Below, in pieces: positions 13,391 to 27,280 of a stretch of 64,000 nt of DNA. The position numbers and the translations under genes are program-made. This stretch comes from Malurus cyaneus samueli (taxonomy: Eukaryota; Chordata; Aves; Passeriformes; Maluridae): the NCBI GenBank assembly GCA_009741485.1, contig CM019217.1:40590006-40654005 (forward strand), written 5' to 3'. Under the pieces are notes generated by a model. That model saw only the letters and a program-made list of their open reading frames with translations. It searched no databases and was not told the origin of the DNA. The stretch's first letter is position 1. Each line of letters starts with the position of its first letter.

Positions 13391-15840
13391 CTTACATTAT
13401 ACTTTAGTTCCTTCACAGTGTAGTTATGATTCAAATACAGAAAGGGGTCAGACTCAATATCCACAGAGTGAGGCACTAAAATTAATGGAGCTCAAATATA
13501 TATATGGGGGATATTAATCTGTCTTTGCAGATAAAGTAAAATAGGGAGGAAGAAAGAATTAATGGAGTCTGGATTAAAAAACGAAACAAGTGGACAAAAA
13601 GACATTGACTTAGATCGGTCCCCAGACCTTCTTTTCTTCAAAATTTATTTTGCTTCCCTGTTTTCACAGATTTGATCTCTCTGTATTTATTTCTCTATTC
13701 TATACTCCTTGTATAATTTAAAATGTCTCCAGAGACTGTACTCTAGGTTTTACCATGGCTATATTATAAACTAGCATGATGTTTGCTTAACTCTGGGAAT
13801 TCTAAATTTATTCAGTTATACAAGAACTACATCTGTGCATCTCAAGACTAATAATGTTGTGTAAAGAATAGTAACTTTCCTGAAAATTACCAGGCAAACA
13901 TGAACTGGGAAGAGAGATTGAGTTTGGGGCTTTTCTCAGTAAAATGCACCAAAGATCAATGTACCTGGAAGTCAGCACATATCCAGGAAACCAGTCAGAC
14001 TAAGCAGTAGTGACAATGTGGTTTTGTAAATCATAGCGAGTGCTCATACATAGCAATTAAGCTTTTGCTCTATGCAGTTCTCAGTATGAATTAAGCTATT
14101 TGCTTTGAGGAGGGACAAACTCAGAACAATATAATGTCCTAGTGATTAGCCAAATGGAAAAATGCAACAAGAGGGAAAGTAATCCATGCCAAAACCGAAA
14201 TTGATAGTTCAATTGCTATTTCTGAAGTATATTCTACTACTCTACTCATAGTATACAAGATAAATCTTTAAAGCTGTCAACTGTGGAGGGGCTAAAAAGA
14301 GTTTTGATAATGACTAATGTCTTGTATACTCTAAGACATTTTAATGACATATTAATAAATGCTGTTTGACTTTCAGAGGATGATAATAGAAATTTGTATT
14401 TAAGCAGTGCATTTAAAAATGTTCTATGAAGTGTGTGTTAATGACATTACTGATAATATCCAGTTGATACTTTTAAAGGTCCTTAGTACTCCTCAACTCT
14501 TCTTATGGTACTTATAACTGCTATTTATGGAAGTACTGCATCTTGCTACTAATCCTTCTCTTACTGAAACTGATGGGAGGCAGGGATAATTAACATCCAT
14601 CTGAGTAAAATTATGAAAAATTATATGCCTCTGCAAATTTTACTTAAATTGTAATATAATTGTGCTGTGACTCACTGCAGAACTGATATCACAGGGCATT
14701 TTGCTGATATTTCAGTACACATATAGAAAGGCCTTTCTTTCCTTGCTGTTATCTTGCATCTTAAATTTAATATTTGCCTTTCCCCTTTCCTCTTGTTTTT
14801 ATCTAACCTACTATTCATTAGAGAAAATAATTCCCATATATGAAAAATAGCAGATGCATTTCCCAAATGCAATGCATATTACTTTTTAATGTTAATTTAT
14901 TAACTTTTTGAAGTCTTCATAACTTATTTTACTTTATTGTATTTCTGATATTTTTTTTTTCCAGCTTTGCCTTCAGGTTATTTCCTATACATATGAACAA
15001 TCACACTTTTCTTACGAGATCTCGACCCTTTTTCTTACAATTATTGAAGAGCTACTAAGATGATTTGTCCACAGGCAAAGTTTAATACTAACTTTTCAAA
15101 ATAATGGAGTTCAACTTTTTAGTTTTTGGTAAAAGCTCATAATGTCTTTCTTTAGGCTGCCTTCATGAAAAGCATGCAATATTTCCGTTTTGAGATTTTT
15201 GAAGTTATGTGTGGGTTGTCGTTTCCTCAGAACTTCTTATTTGTTTATCTTGCTAAAATTAATCTTCACATTACAATTGTCACTTTTTCAGTGACAGTTG
15301 GCATTTTCTTTGTGATATAGTTGCCCTTCACCCACCAAGAAAAAAACACAACCCAAAACATTGCAATGGAGAATGCCACTAAAAGCTAACATTCTGTAAA
15401 GAGCTTCCATTCTGTAGAGTTCTGATCAGCAAATGATGACAGAAAGGTTTCCAGATTGTCCGAAGGACTAAGCACTTTTCCTAGAAAGAACTCCAGACAT
15501 CTGACTTCTTTTTCTTCCAGTTTCTCATCCTTTTTCCCCCTGCTGTTATTCTTAAAAAAAAATCTCAGGAGAACTTTATGAATAATTCCTTTCCACGTTG
15601 TTTTCTCCCATGGGATAGTATGGACCTACATACAAGCTTCTCTTTATACACTGTTGAATTATTCTTAATACAACACAATTATGATTTTAATACATTCATT
15701 ATAAGTATAGATGCCCTGTCTATGAAGAATTTGTGTGTGCGTCAGCATTTCTGAGAGAATCCCAGGTGAACCATAAATGTCAGGGAAATTTTCTTCAATC
15801 ATTTTTATATGCTCCCCAAATAAAACACTCTTAAAAGTAA

Positions 15841-15931
15841 ATTATATAAATTATATACACATACATATATATATATATACACCACACACAATGACTATAT
15901 TATATATATATATATATTATATATATATATC
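15841..15931. repeat. AT/AC-rich dinucleotide microsatellite block
   Basis: Compound (TA)n arrays interrupted by a short acacacaca stretch. The block abuts the downstream edge of the probable minus-strand LTR at about 15950, so its relation to that insertion end is unclear. Confidence 0.85.
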
Positions 15932-15949
15932 ACCTATACTACAATAGGA

Positions 15950-16435
15950 TGAACTTAAATGTAAGGCAAGTGAAAATTGATAGTCAACATTAATTGAAAT
16001 TGATACTCCTACAGTAGCCAGGAGGGCGCATGTGTAGGACCCATTAGGTATTCTATACCACCTCATGTCATTTTTTGGAAATGGGAGAAGGGCTCCCTTC
16101 TTCAATAGTTAGCATGGCAAAGGGAACAGTCAGGTGTTTTGGGGGGCTCCTGTGGGTGTGGGTGAGCAATCACATATGAATCATTCACTTCTTTTCTCTT
16201 GTATAATCTGTCATTAGTATTCATTAGTATTGTTGCTGTCACTGTTTTTTGTCTTATTTCATTGCTATTTGCAGTGAATTGTTCTTACCTCAACCTCGAT
16301 TGTTCTTATCTTTACCTTTCGTGCCTCAAATTCTCTCCAGCCTGCTGCAGGGGGAAGGAGTGTAATCGCACACTATATGGTTTGGCATGTTTCAGTAGTA
16401 TTGGGGAATACCATTCTGAAACCATGACAAAAAGA
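15950..16435 (-). mobile_element. Probable avian endogenous retrovirus LTR, decayed
   Basis: Read on the minus strand from about 16435, the sequence begins tgtcatggtttcag and continues through a purine-rich stretch with taaagataagaaca, an AT-rich middle with aacaatactaatg, then gattgctcaccc and a ggtatagaatacct segment. This order of phrases resembles a common avian ERV LTR family as I remember it. The copy is worn, and neither a clean CA end nor a target duplication was established. It lies downstream, on the minus strand, of the env remnant at 17569-18500, but about 1.1 kb of unrecognised sequence separates them. They may or may not be one element. Confidence 0.5.
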
Positions 16436-17568
16436 TATTCAAAATTCATGTAAACTGATTTGTTTATTCTCAAGTGCCTGAAAAGAGGGAATGCTTCCCT
16501 GCAGTCAATGTACTGACCTTCTGATTTGCTGCAGCAAGCTCTACATGCTCTTATTTCATTCCTGAGGAGGTTTTCCTCCTCCCTGAGGTTTTGCCATGGA
16601 CCATCTTATCGCTTGTCTGAGGGAAAGTTTAGGAGTCCTATGACATGAAGAGAGCACCAGAACTTACTTCCATTCAGAGGTGATGCTCCTAAGCTCTCCC
16701 TTTTTGGAAGTCGGGAACTCATAGTCCAACAATGGACAAATAAAACTGTTCAATTATTGTACCATAGGCAGAAAGCTTGCAGACTTGTTCTGTACAAAAT
16801 CTGGACCCTGGTCAGTTCATTTTGAGCTTTCATTAAAAAATTGCAGTGCAGCAGTTTCAGTGTGGTATTCTGTGTGTTACAACCAGGAGATATATATATA
16901 TGGAGTTATATGTTGTAACTTCACTTCAAAAGCCTAGTTGTATATTATGACACATGTTAAACATATCTGTTACTTCTTTTTCAGATATTTTCCACTGATT
17001 TTTCTAGTGAGCTGATTAACAGTGACTCATAAAAGTCAGCATGTTTCTATTTTTATCTATATTGAATTTCCCTTTATGTGTTACACAGCTTTTCTTTTCA
17101 GTAGGATGTATTATTACCTTTTCTATTTCATGGGTTGACTACCATTTTTGGTTTGTTTTTTTCTGCTCCATTTGTTATAATCTGATTGTTGAGAGATGCC
17201 TCTGACTGAATTAAGGTGCAAATATGACCATATGTCAAAGTCAGTATTACAGATTTTAACACTAAATGTGAGGCACAGAGCTGGAAAGAAATAGGAAGGA
17301 GAAAGGGGAGAGAGAAGGAGAGAGAGATCAAGCAGAAAATAATCATCATGCTGTGGATCTAGAGGTGTCCCATTGGTCCTTCTTCACCCTGGTCTTCTTA
17401 ATAGTTGAGAAGACTCTTCTCTGGAGTCATTCTTCTGCAGGTACCACTTTTATTTGGGTATCCACCTGTGGCCACAAATGTTCCCATAACTTGGAGTGGC
17501 ACAAGCAGTTGTTTCCTTTCCCACAGTTTGCCATATTGGGAATATTTGTCTGGATGCATTAACATGTG

Positions 17569-18500
17569 TTAACCAAACTTCAGTTCCTCTAGGCCTGGAA
17601 TTAGCATCTTCTGGTTGCAAATTCCTGTCTTCTGTGCTTCTCTCAAGTTCAAACTGTGATGGTTTGACTTAGGGCAAGTCAGTTCTGTGGCCTTGACAAT
17701 GTTTGAGGCAGCTGTGGCTCTGACATCGCTCTGTGGCTCAAACACTCTTCCAGGCACCTTCTTCCAGAAGCAGCAGAAGAAATGGCACAAGCAATTATAC
17801 AATGTGTAATAGCTATCCCAATTATTACAGATGTAACTCCAATTGCAATCATCAACCCAATCCTCATTATAACTATTCACCTGCACCCCATGAGTCATAA
17901 GGATTAGAATACGGACATCAGCAAGGTATTGGGCTAATTCATTGAAGCCAATCAATGTGTTTGAAATGATTGGAACAGTTCTGATATTTGATCAGTGATT
18001 TCTTTAATTTTGGCTTGGGCTTCTTCAGTTGATGATGTTGCCGTGTAAATGGTAATACAGCATCCAGTTTCAGTAATATTTAGCATATACCTTGTTCCTT
18101 TAATAAAACTCCAATGCCAACTGATTCTGTAAAGCCATTTTTAATACTTGACTGTCTTACAAGTTAAGCTTTCTGAATGGACACCTGGCTCAATTACTTG
18201 AGGGCATGTACCTGTCATGGAAGTTTCCAAGGCCCACTGGTGTTGTGTGATAACTATAGAAAGTGCAACAAAATATTTTAACCCCCAAATCTGTATTTTC
18301 CCCCATTGTATAAATTAAAGATAAATTCTCATCTTTTATTCAGCAGAATTTTGTTTCCACCAGGTCCTTCCCAATAATGACCAATGAAAGATGTAATTTG
18401 GGCAGATGGATGGGAGTACTATCCTGCACCTTAGACCAGTGTGCTAGGTGGTGTCCAGTTAGGAACATCCCCAAGCTAATCCAGATGGTGCAAGATAGCT
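17569..18500 (-). pseudogene. Endogenous retroviral env (transmembrane subunit) remnant, broken
   Basis: On the minus strand, a Cys-Cys doublet (codons at 18062-18057) sits in the context expected of the disulphide loop of a retroviral transmembrane envelope subunit. It is followed by a Glu/Lys/Ile/Gln-rich helical stretch, then a long uncharged hydrophobic segment of about 30 residues starting near 17855, which looks like the membrane anchor, and a short cytoplasmic-tail-like region with cysteine. The doublet and the anchor are in the same frame but separated by several stop codons, including one at 17954-17952; the loop upstream of the doublet also looks frame-shifted. The copy is therefore non-functional. 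No intact gag, pol or paired LTRs were recognised nearby. The family is not determined. Confidence 0.55.
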
Positions 18501-19371
18501 GCACATCAGGAGTCTATTGATAAAGTACATTTGGGGCTTGAGATTGACTAACTCCTACTCCTTTTTTTGAGGCACTGAAACGTTCATCACACTTTTTTTT
18601 TCTTGCCCATCTTCCCTGCATTTTAAAATGACTGGAAATCTGTTTAATATTTTGTATTATGAGATGACTTCTAAAACTTTTAAAGCATCTTTTATTTCTT
18701 CCATAATACCCTTCTTTCTCAACCTTTTCAATTCAAATTCACTATTTTTCTCTGTTCTTTTCTGTATATGTATACAGAGATGAATTCAGTATTATGTCTG
18801 GGTTCAGTATTGCCGTTGCAGTATTGCAAATTCAGTTTGTGTTATTAATTTCTGATTAAATCATGAAAAAATGCAGTTTGATTTTTCTGTAAAGTTATAG
18901 ACTTACTCCTTACTCTTATCACTTCTTCTGCTGTAAACATTCCACCGAGTGAAAAGCAGCATCATTTGTGAATAATTTTATTACTACTTACATGTATATT
19001 TCTCCAACTTGTCCAGGTCATTTTGCAGTACTTTTATTATCCTACTAGACTTAATGCTTTTCACAGCTTTCAGAAGAATTATATGAAAGGATTTTATAGT
19101 ACACAAAAAGAATACTGAGTTTTCAGGTTATTATTTTAGAAAAGAAATCTTGAAAGAAAACCCAGACTATGCTACAGCTAGCAGTGAAGGTCACTACTTC
19201 TTAAGAGCATGAGAAAGACACTTTGTTAATAATGGCCTCCTGTGGCTCACAGCCCTGACTTTCCAATCTTTGCTATAGTACATTAAATAGGAGGGCCATA
19301 TCACCAGTAATAAAAGTGCTTTGATATCCAGGAGTCTGTTTCATTGAACAGAGAGGCACAATTGCTTAAAT

Positions 19372-19389
19372 AAAAAAAAAAAAAAAAAA
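19372..19389. repeat. A18 homopolymer
   Basis: An uninterrupted A run. The sequence before it was not recognised as a retroposon body. Confidence 0.9.
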
Positions 19390-22379
19390 GAACCCTTTCT
19401 GCTCCACCATCACAAGCAGCCCAGAAGTAAAAGTTAGGATAGGTAGGACATAATTGCCTATTGGGAACTTGACTCAACTGGCATTTATATATTTTCAAAA
19501 ATAATGGTAATAATTATAGGAAAATACTGAAGAAGTGTGCAAAAGTGTTGACTCAGTACTGACACATAAAATTGCTACCCACCTGAAAAATAATTGGTAC
19601 CGCTGCTGGCAAAATATGAAGCAAATTGTTTACCAAGTCTGATCAGTTTATGAGCTCTGACTGGATAACAGCAGACAAGGATAAGTCTGCCATGATTATC
19701 AAATGATATTTAAGGTTTCTCTGAATCAAACTGGTCAGTGATCACCCTTACACCTGACACCATGTATCCATCCATATTTAAATTTAATAATACCTACTTT
19801 AGCTCAGACTGATTTCTCTTTCATCCATCAATTTTATCACCATGTGTAAACTTCCTTTCTTTCTTTTTCATTTTTATACCATTCTTACACAGATGTCTTT
19901 ACAATCTAGAACTTCCTTCTCAACAGTTTCCATTGAGAACTTTTTCTGTTTGGGTATAAAGAGCCTTTGTATCCATGGCAGAGTGTTTTAATTGATCTGG
20001 TGAAAAGGAGAGATAATTTAAACTAAAGGGTTTACTAATTTAGTATGATTTGGGAAAAAGATCCATCAGTGATCTCCATCTGATTCTCCTTTCATGTATG
20101 CCTGGCTTAAAACTACGACCAGAAGCAGTGAAGTTGAAACAGTGCTGCTAAATAATAGCTAATATGGATTGGAATAAAAAATTCTCCTTCAGTAAGGAAG
20201 ATTCAGGTGAATTTACAAAGGATCACCGAATGGCATTCTTTATTATACTTTTATGGGTAAAGTGAGTGACTAGATTTTTTGACAGTTACAAAAGTACCTA
20301 CTAAATATGTTTTGGTTTTGATGATGAACATGTTTCTTCTAGAACCTTCTAGGGGAAATATATTAACGTTTTTAAATGAGAAGCATTTGCATATAGATAC
20401 TTAATGTAAGTATAGATGCTGATTGAAGTCTTGAGGAGGAAATTTTTTTTTTTTCTGTTTACATACAAAATAAATTGCAGAGTATCTTAATAACAGAAAA
20501 AATTCTTATCACTTTCATCTGAAGTATGTTATCGCATCTGTTTTAAAAGCATATTTGTATGTCCATTGACTCTTAAGAATTTTTATAGCAACAATTTTTA
20601 AATATTTTCTTTCATACCATCCTGTTACTTAATTGGAAGGAGTCTGTGTCTTCCTTTGTAGAGTTTGTGCGTCTTCCAGGCATAAGTCTGTCTTTAGAGA
20701 CCTGTTTGGGTTAATGAGAAATAAAATGGAATTGCCATGCTCTGGCACAGTAAAATATCAATACCTTATGACTTTTGGCTACTAGATATTTAAAATTTTG
20801 TAAAGCAATTTGGTAAGTGTTATGAATTCTGTGAAGTTCCTACAATTGTACTTACAGTTAATGAAAGATGACAGTAATCCTGTTTTACCTTCATGTTTTT
20901 AACATGATATACATTAGTTTTAACATTAGACAAGAAATTCATTCATGGAAAAGACTTTGAAGTTTAACCTGTGATTATTGAACAATTAACATTTTAAATT
21001 ATAGTAAAAGGAAGGCAGGGAAGAAGGAGCTGCCTTTTCTCCCACCCCCTTATTAATAGAGACCTTATTTCTGACATGTATTCTATGATCAGTTGGCAAC
21101 AGCTAATGAAGAGTTATAATTGGAATAAAATAGAGCTGAAACCAAGGATTAGCTAGAGGAATCAGCAATAGAAAAAGAACTTATGTACATATCAGTCTTC
21201 CAAGGTGAGACTGTAGTGTATATGACTACATGAAATATTATTATATTTCAGTAAGACAGTTCTAGATGGTGACAGTAGCATAGAAGCTTCCCAATGAATA
21301 GTGCTGTCCCATTGTTTAATATACAAGCATAGAACAAAAGCTTGAAAAGAAAATACAGTATATATAGATTCATGTTTTGTAAAGGACTTACACTTCTAAA
21401 AAAAATTGAACCCATTAAGAAAAGCTGTATATAGAAAAGCAAAAAAATTATTTACAGGGGACAATATTAACAATAATGGTGTACAAAGAAGTAAAATTAT
21501 TTCAGGATATCTTGTAGTAACTTGAAATGTGTTAACAAAGAGTTAGGTGTTGTTCCAACAGAACTTATTGTGATTGACAGAGCAGTAGTAAAATTGAAGT
21601 AATGGCTGTCTCACAGAAGAGAGAACCTGTTACTCAATTTAAAGATAGTACAGGTCATGCCTCAGTGTGATACTCTTATTTGCATATAATTTTTTATATC
21701 AGCATTTCATTTCAAAGGAGTTGATGGTCTTACTTTTAATTGTGCAATTGAACAGGAAACACTTTGCTTTTAAGTAGCACACAATTTACTTGCAATTAGC
21801 AGGATATAGTAAACTTTTTATGTATAACAAGTATGAGCATTTAATAAGAACAAAGTGTCTAAATATCAGCAAGATTTACTTGTTAAGAACAGCCAGAAAA
21901 TATTTATGATTACTCACAAGCCCTTTGGAAATGGGGAATTTTGAGCTTCATTTCTTTGACTTGAACACAGACTAGATGTAACAAAAAAAATATATAACAG
22001 AAAGAAGAAAGAGAAATAGTGTATTGGTAATAATGTGTAGAAAGTAATGAGACTTTGTTAGATCTGCATTATGCTCTTCTCTTTGTCTATGAACAACCAA
22101 CAAAATACATGATACCTGTAGGCTTTTCATAACATCTTGGCTTCATATCAGCAAATAATAGAAGTCATACTTGGTACAGTTTTAGAAAATACGTTTTACA
22201 GTGCCACCATAAGCTGAAAATTTTTCTTTTTTTCCTGACAATTCTTTGAACACTGTAATTTTTCTTGGTTTATACCAGGGTGTTCTTCCAGTGGTTTAGG
22301 GTTTACATGACCAGAAACCATAACCACACAATACAAAGGCAATACTATAAAGCACCACAATTCATTTCTGCAGAGAGGA

Positions 22380-22425
22380 AAAGCAAAGCAAACAGGAAAC
22401 CCAACCCTAAAACAAAACCCAAAGA
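22380..22425. repeat. AAACCC/AAAGC low-complexity tract
   Basis: An A/C-dominated tract with aaacccaaccctaaaacaaaaccc phrases broken by a few G. It belongs to the same compositional class as tracts at 27238, 28106 and 34262. Confidence 0.7.
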
Positions 22426-23580
22426 ATTTTTTCCTGCATAACTTATTTCTGTGGTTATAGTAAAAGGTGGCTGCCAATGACCCTGAAGTGTCTTTTCTTT
22501 CATTGATATCAAGGAATCAATCTTGCCTGGTAAAGATTTCTTGTGATAAAGAATTAGACTGATGGACATGGATTGTTATATTAGTGTTGTGAGCAAAGGC
22601 AGTGTGTGTGTGATGCTTAGTTAATTATAATTGGTAATAAATGTAAATTGTCTCAGCTTTCAGTATTTTATTAGTGTCAATTGACCATGTGTTTGTAATA
22701 CTCCAGCTCACACTGAATGCCTAGTGCAAGTTGGCTGGGATTTGCCTGTTTGCTTTGTTTGTTTAAAAGGCACTAAGAAAAATATTTTAGAAGTATTGAG
22801 TGTGTCAGTCTGGACTAAACCCTTAAGATGCTGTGCTGGCATTCAAACTGCCAATATTTTGATTTTGTAAGAAAAGAGCAAAAGGTGGCAAAGAATGGAT
22901 GTTACTCACTCTGTTGTATGTAATCCTGTGTGTAGGTGAAAAAACCTCTTGTATAGGATTTACATCCAAAATCTTTCTAAGGGTGTATGTGCCCATTTCT
23001 TATATAGCACATTTGATAACAAATTAACACAAGTAGCGCTGTGTAAATAATCCAAATAATGTGTGGCTAGCCCTGTTTTCTTTCTACTGTTGTATTCAGA
23101 TCATACATTAATGCTGCATTAAAGGGAGATATCAACTTAAAAAAAAAAAAACTATTTGAGTTGCAATATTTTTTTCCCCCTGTGTATGCTAAGAATGAGC
23201 TGAAGTTAATAATTCTGATTTTTAAATAATTTTAAGATACTAGTCTATTTTTTTTTCCTTTTATTTCTCCCCCCCCCCAACATCTCCTCATCAGCTGCCA
23301 TATAGCAGGAGATTCCCCACCAATCTGTACCTTTTTTGGTTTAGGTAGTATTGTCTGCAAGATATTTCAAAGTTGTTTAAAAGGTATTGTGTTGTCTGTT
23401 CACTGGTTTATCACATCTACATAAAAGAGTTTGTGACAAATCAAAATTTATCCCACAGGGCTTTCACAGATTGCATAAACCTTGCAGACACTCTGTCTGC
23501 TTGTCTGTCTCATGCCTTGATAGCTCATAAATACATGGGATAGACTAGATAAAGAGAATGAGAAAATGTGAAAGTAAGTA

Positions 23581-23940
23581 AAGAATATGAAAGTGGAAGA
23601 GAAGAAATAAGAAATGTAAGAAATAAAAATAATTGATTATAGAAAAGTAGGAGTAATAACAATAATAATTATAAGCAGCAACAATAACCATATATGGGAG
23701 TTGAATAATAGTGATAAGAGAACAATAATATGAGTATATTTAGATATTTAAATGAAAGTAATAGAAAATAAAGGAATTAAGTTCAGTAGTAGTGTATGTA
23801 AGAGTTTATTACGAGGGAAAATAGATACAAATGTGAATAAGTAATAGGTAATATGTTACATAATAATAATGAGTTTTTATTAGATATAATAGAATGATTA
23901 ATTGGAAATGATTTACGAAAAAAACAATAATAATTGGATG
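23581..23940. repeat. C-depleted A/G/T tract
   Basis: In these 360 bases I count about 13 C by hand, while G and A are plentiful. The first 60 bases contain no C. The sequence is full of gaaa, taat and aagta motifs but is not a simple tandem repeat. The bias starts near 23545 and is followed by a T/G low-complexity tract at 23966-24025. Confidence 0.8.
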
Positions 23941-23965
23941 AAAATTTGAGCAATACAAAAATTTA

Positions 23966-24025
23966 AGGGTTGGTTTGGTTGGTGTTTTTTTTTGTTTGTT
24001 TTTTGTTTTTTTTTGGGTTTTTTAG
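23966..24025. repeat. T/G low-complexity tract (TTGGTT, TTTG)
   Basis: Built of ggttggtttggttgg followed by long T runs punctuated by single G. It lies immediately after the C-depleted stretch. Confidence 0.85.
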
Positions 24026-27000
24026 GATTTCTGAGTTTGCAAAGAAATGTTTGGAGAAATTTGTTTCTATGAAACAAAATGAGTTATTTTAGTTTAAAAT
24101 TAATGCAGTTCAGAAACCAAAGATATGATTATTGTCAGCATAAGAAAAGGGGTTTGAACTCACAAAACTGAAATCCAGTGTTTTATGTAATAGAAAGACC
24201 AGAAACTCCCACAAACTATAAATTTAAAACGAAAGTGTTTGTAATTTAGTATTTGAAAACAGGTTAAATGTTATCTCCGTGTAATTATATAGTGTGATTT
24301 TTTAGAGTCAGAAAATTTAGGCATTCAGTGATTTCTTTAAACTCTTCCTACAAATAAAATTTCTTTAAAGAAGGAAAGTAGAAATAAGGATGCTCTTGCT
24401 AAGCTTGTTCTACAGAGATAACTCCAAACCAAGTCACCTTAAGGGGTAAATTACATCAATACTTTTGCTTCTTTGGGACCTCCTAATGCTCAATACATTT
24501 TGGAATATGAGCCAGGAAAACTGCATAGTACAAAGATAGTTTATCTTTTCAGAGTAGCTTGGAGTGTAATAATAAATATATCTACAGTAAAAGCTGATTT
24601 AAAATAAAAAAGAACAATTAGGGGGATTATAATAAACTGTGGTAATTGGTTAATTGTTATAAATTCATCACACTGGTTATGGGGTTAACTTGAAAATTAT
24701 ATGATAAATTAACATCAAATAGATTTATCCAATTAAATCTGATTATATAACAATTTGTTTTGTTTAAAAGGAGTAAAAGTTAAATAGTATATGAGTCATT
24801 CTGAAGATGTCTGTATAACATAAGAAATAAAAAAGACTGCTGTATCAGAGCATGCTAAATTTTCTATTTAAAATACACTGCATCTACTCAGTTGGAGATT
24901 TTGAATATCTAAATAAATTAGCAGTCCTTATTGCAGATTCATAGCAAGATAGCATAAAGTTACAGAGTTTGGGGGAAATGGAAGGTTGGTGATGTTTTAT
25001 GGCTGGCCTCAAGAGCTCTGGTGCTTTGGCAAAGCTTTCACTTATGTCTAGTGTGTGCCATAAACATGAAAAAAATCCAAATCCTCTCTGCACATCTACA
25101 TATCAAATGAAGTCATTGTTCTCACTGGTGGTCTAGTACTGAGGGGTTTTATGCCACTTTTCTGTGTCATCCCTCTTCAGGTTTTTAGGAAGCTTAAACA
25201 TTATTCGATATCAAAATAGCAAAATCAGTTTTTATTCAACTGACAGTTTTTGAAAAGCACAAAGCATTTGCATGTTTTCTGTAGAATAATGAATATACAA
25301 TTTATTAGCTGTTACTGTTTCCTCATGAAGTGAAATTGCAGTCCTTACTGTATTCCAGAGAAAATAAGGAATATCATCCATATCTAATTAATTATTTAAA
25401 CAGGTAGGGTGTTATGATATTAGTTTATAGTGAGATAAATAGCATTTTTCTCAGATTTGCTGAATACAGACAAATCCTGCCCAGTTCTAATGGTCTGGAC
25501 TTGTGAATTATGAAGTCTTGTTTTAGGAAGCAAGAATGGAGGGTGACCTCTACATTGACCATTTGTAATACAATCTCTCAACACTGGTGATTTAGTTAGA
25601 TGTTCTGAATTGCTCATCAAATGATTGCCTCTTTACCCAGTCATCAGGAGAATAAGGATAGTAAAGCTATGTTGCTGTAATGAAAAAACTGCCTTTATGA
25701 AATTCAGTCATTATTTGCCTTTTTTTTTCCGCTCTTCTCAGAAAGAGAAAAGAGGGACCAATAAAATGCTTAGAATGTCTGATTGTAGCTAGGAATTTTG
25801 TTTTTATGATCAGCAGAGAGAGGTGAGTGGTAGCTAAAACAGTGAGCAATAATGCATCCACTGAACAGTCCCAGGAAAGGATTTTGCTACCTTGAGCTTT
25901 CTCAAATGACTCTAAAAGAAGCTTAAGAAGATTAATTTGCTTTGACTAAAACCAGCTTGCATTAATAGTCACGAACAGGTGTCTGATGTTGCATTCTTCA
26001 GAACAGAGTTTCCTTTAAGATCCTGCCACTTTCTACTGCTTATGCTATGCTAGTGCTTATGTTAGACTATGTTCTTTCTTTCTTTAAGCATTGAAATAAT
26101 TTGCAATTTTTGTCAGGCTGATTCTTCAACTAGTGGACTTACACTAGATCCATGATTTGTTCTTATTGCAGCTGCAAAATATGAGGCTGGGAGTAGGTAC
26201 GCAAAATTTTTGCTTATGAAATTTGGGGGTTGTTTTGCCTCTTAATGTAGAAGGAAAACTTACAAAAAAAATCTTGTATTTAGGCCAAATGAAATTATTT
26301 TCAGATTTCTTTGTGGAATTTAATTTCTTTCTGACAGGCAAACTGCAGAGTTGCATTGTTTTGCCAATGTGAACAGAGAAACTGATTACTTGGAAAATAG
26401 GAGTTGTAACAATGACATTAGCACGAAAAGCCTGAGCTTAATTTATCTGGCAAAGCAACCATATATAAATAAATATTTTAAAAAATGTTTTCAGTTAACC
26501 CTCAAAAGGTTATCTACTCTCTGTATCCTTGTAATGAAGGAAGTTAGAGATACTGAAAAATAAGTAAAATATGAATTAGAATGTGACATTATCATTACTA
26601 CTTCTATGCGTTGACTGAAATAAAATGCAAAAATCTTGGAGTGATATAGAGGAAATAAAGGGGATTATGTATGTTGGCAGTATTTTACGAGCAAACCACT
26701 GTTGTTCTGAAAATAACTGGTTGGATGCATTTATTGATGCAGCTTTCCCTAAACAAACCAATACAAAACTTGAATTCTTAACTTCAGATTTTCTGCCTGA
26801 TGAGCTCAAAGACAGATCATGTGGGGTGTTTTTTTTTCCCTTTTCCCATTAGAAAATCAAGATTTGCTTTTAAAAGGAGGCAAATACCCCCGCCCAGTGT
26901 GTTATCATTATAATTGAATTGTTATAACTCTGCTTACCACCAGTAGAAAAGAGGCCAAACAATATAATTTTTTCTTTGTAACAGATTTCTCAAACACTCC

Positions 27001-27237
27001 AAGTAGAAATACACATAATATGAAAATCTATGAATTCAAAATATTTGTGTTTGCTAATTCCATTTATTAAGGATGCAATAAACTATTTTTTTTCTGTTTG
27101 AGGATAATGCAAGTAAGAATTCACCTATTTAGTTAATGTAGCCTATGTTATTTTCTTTATTTTTCTAAAAATATTTATACAAAGCCAAAAAAGCCAGAAC
27201 ATTATTTAAGACAGCAATATATTGGCAAAAAATGCTG

Positions 27238-27280
27238 GGGAAAAAACCCAAAACCAAAACACCACAAGCCAAACCAAAAT
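27238..27280. repeat. AAACC low-complexity tract
   Basis: An A/C-rich tract of aaaacccaaaaccaaaacacc type, the same class as those at 28106-28140 and 34262-34330. Confidence 0.75.

Noticed and set aside
17569..17955. 128-codon minus-strand frame as an intact env gene
   Set aside because: This frame is out of register with the Cys-Cys doublet and the hydrophobic anchor. The real env frame is interrupted by stops, so the locus is a remnant and not a gene.
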